From the NCBI RefSeq assembly GCF_003991905.1, contig NZ_RSCL01000012.1, forward strand, positions 62,001 to 126,000: 64,000 nt of DNA, in the 5' to 3' direction. The position numbers and the translations under genes are program-made. Position 1 is the stretch's first letter, and each line of letters opens with the position of its first letter. This DNA comes from Dulcicalothrix desertica PCC 7102 (GTDB lineage: Bacteria; Cyanobacteriota; Cyanobacteriia; Cyanobacteriales; Nostocaceae). This document shows positions 63,576 to 64,000 of this stretch, piece after piece. The notes under the pieces are model-generated. The model was given only the letters and a program-made list of their open reading frames with translations, searched no databases and was not told where the DNA came from.

Positions 63576-64000
63576 CTAAGCATAGCGTTTTTTCCAAGCA
63601 GCGAAAATATCATCACGCTTATCTTCTGGCTTAATAAATCGATAAACTCTTTCCCTGTTACCCCTACTCCCAAATCGTCCAACATAGGATAATTTCAACC
63701 CCAGCTTACTCAATATTTTTTGAGCAATTGTAATGGCGCCTAATCTACTAGAAATAGAAACCCCCAAATAGTTCCTGATAATGTAGCGATGCTGCACAGC
63801 CAGAGCTTTAAACTGCTGAACTTGTGGGTCAGAACGACGAAACATCACCCCTGGAGTCAGAAAATAACTAATTTTCAGATTTTCCAACAACAAAACCACA
63901 GGTAATAACTGCCCTCGGTTAAAATCCGGCTTCCAAATCGCATTATCACCCGCTTCTATTTGTGCCTTAGCTGTCTTTGCATCACGTTCAATAAGATGCT
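63576..64000 (-). CDS. CyRepA1-type plasmid replication protein, C-terminal part
   Basis: The frame is open from the window edge, so this is only the last 141 or so residues. The segment includes LPVVLLLENLKISYFLTPGVMFRRSDPQ, RYIIRNYLGVSIS, KLGLKLSYVGRFGSR and NRERVY, which I associate with the C-terminal end of CyRepA1-family replication proteins of cyanobacterial plasmids (recognised from memory, not by search). CyRepA1 is the initiator of large cyanobacterial plasmids, so an origin may lie close to the right edge. Confidence 0.65.
   Translation of the reverse strand, partial: HLIERDAKTAKAQIEAGDNAIWKPDFNRGQLLPVVLLLENLKISYFLTPGVMFRRSDPQVQQFKALAVQHRYIIRNYLGVSISSRLGAITIAQKILSKLGLKLSYVGRFGSRGNRERVYRFIKPEDKRDDIFAAWKKRYA

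Overview
The window looks like part of a large plasmid (or plasmid-like region) of a filamentous, heterocyst-type cyanobacterium. The evidence is: a right-edge gene that reads as the C-terminus of a CyRepA1-type cyanobacterial plasmid replication protein; a ParA-like ATPase in a gene cluster at the left edge; many small cyanobacteria-only hypothetical genes; a HTH-TPR-CHAT protein and a kinase-ankyrin protein; and low GC with a highly iterated palindrome. That palindrome is GGCGCC (more than 100 copies by eye, where roughly 3 are expected), apparently in place of the usual cyanobacterial HIP1 octamer GCGATCGC, of which I saw no copy. No rRNA or tRNA genes were seen.

Layout. 0-5 kb: ParA-like ATPase, two accessory proteins, a small membrane protein, a NarL-type response regulator and an antirepressor-like DNA-binding protein. 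5-11 kb: a histone-deacetylase-family amidohydrolase, then mostly minus-strand small hypothetical genes, several of which share an upstream GGCGTGAGCC motif. 11.2-15.6 kb: a 1458-aa protein with a D-x-D-G-D motif like that of double-psi-beta-barrel RNA polymerases. 15.7-18.1 kb: small genes and a PD-(D/E)xK-like protein. 18.3-43 kb: a large type III-B CRISPR-Cas island. 43-64 kb: a sigma factor, small plasmid-type genes, a coiled-coil protein, an SF2 helicase, a methyltransferase, a protein with 24-residue repeats, two paralogues sharing an N-terminal domain (SUKH and LRR types), a kinase-ankyrin protein, a broken HAD gene and the CyRepA1 tail.

The CRISPR island holds a TPR-CHAT protein, an RT-Cas1 fusion, array 1 (20 repeats), a second Cas1 that has lost two of three metal ligands, Cas2, two small genes, array 2 (13 repeats, related repeat and near-identical 201-nt leader), then on the minus strand the operon cmr2-cmr3-cmr4-cmr5-RAMP-(CARF-HEPN). 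Cas10/Cmr2 keeps the GGDD cyclase motif, and the last gene is a CARF-HEPN RNase, so cyclic-oligoadenylate signalling is expected. A P-loop/WYL regulator gene divergent from the operon has been split by a 2,974-bp ISAs1-type element; removing the element and one copy of its 10-bp target duplication restores an open 685-codon frame. No cas6 is present.

The most striking observation is in the spacers. Read as the strand that the crRNA would bind, about two thirds contain a plausible translation start (ATG with an open frame, several with a Shine-Dalgarno sequence at correct spacing). This fits an RT-Cas1 system that samples mRNA 5' ends, or retention of crRNAs antisense to translation-initiation regions.
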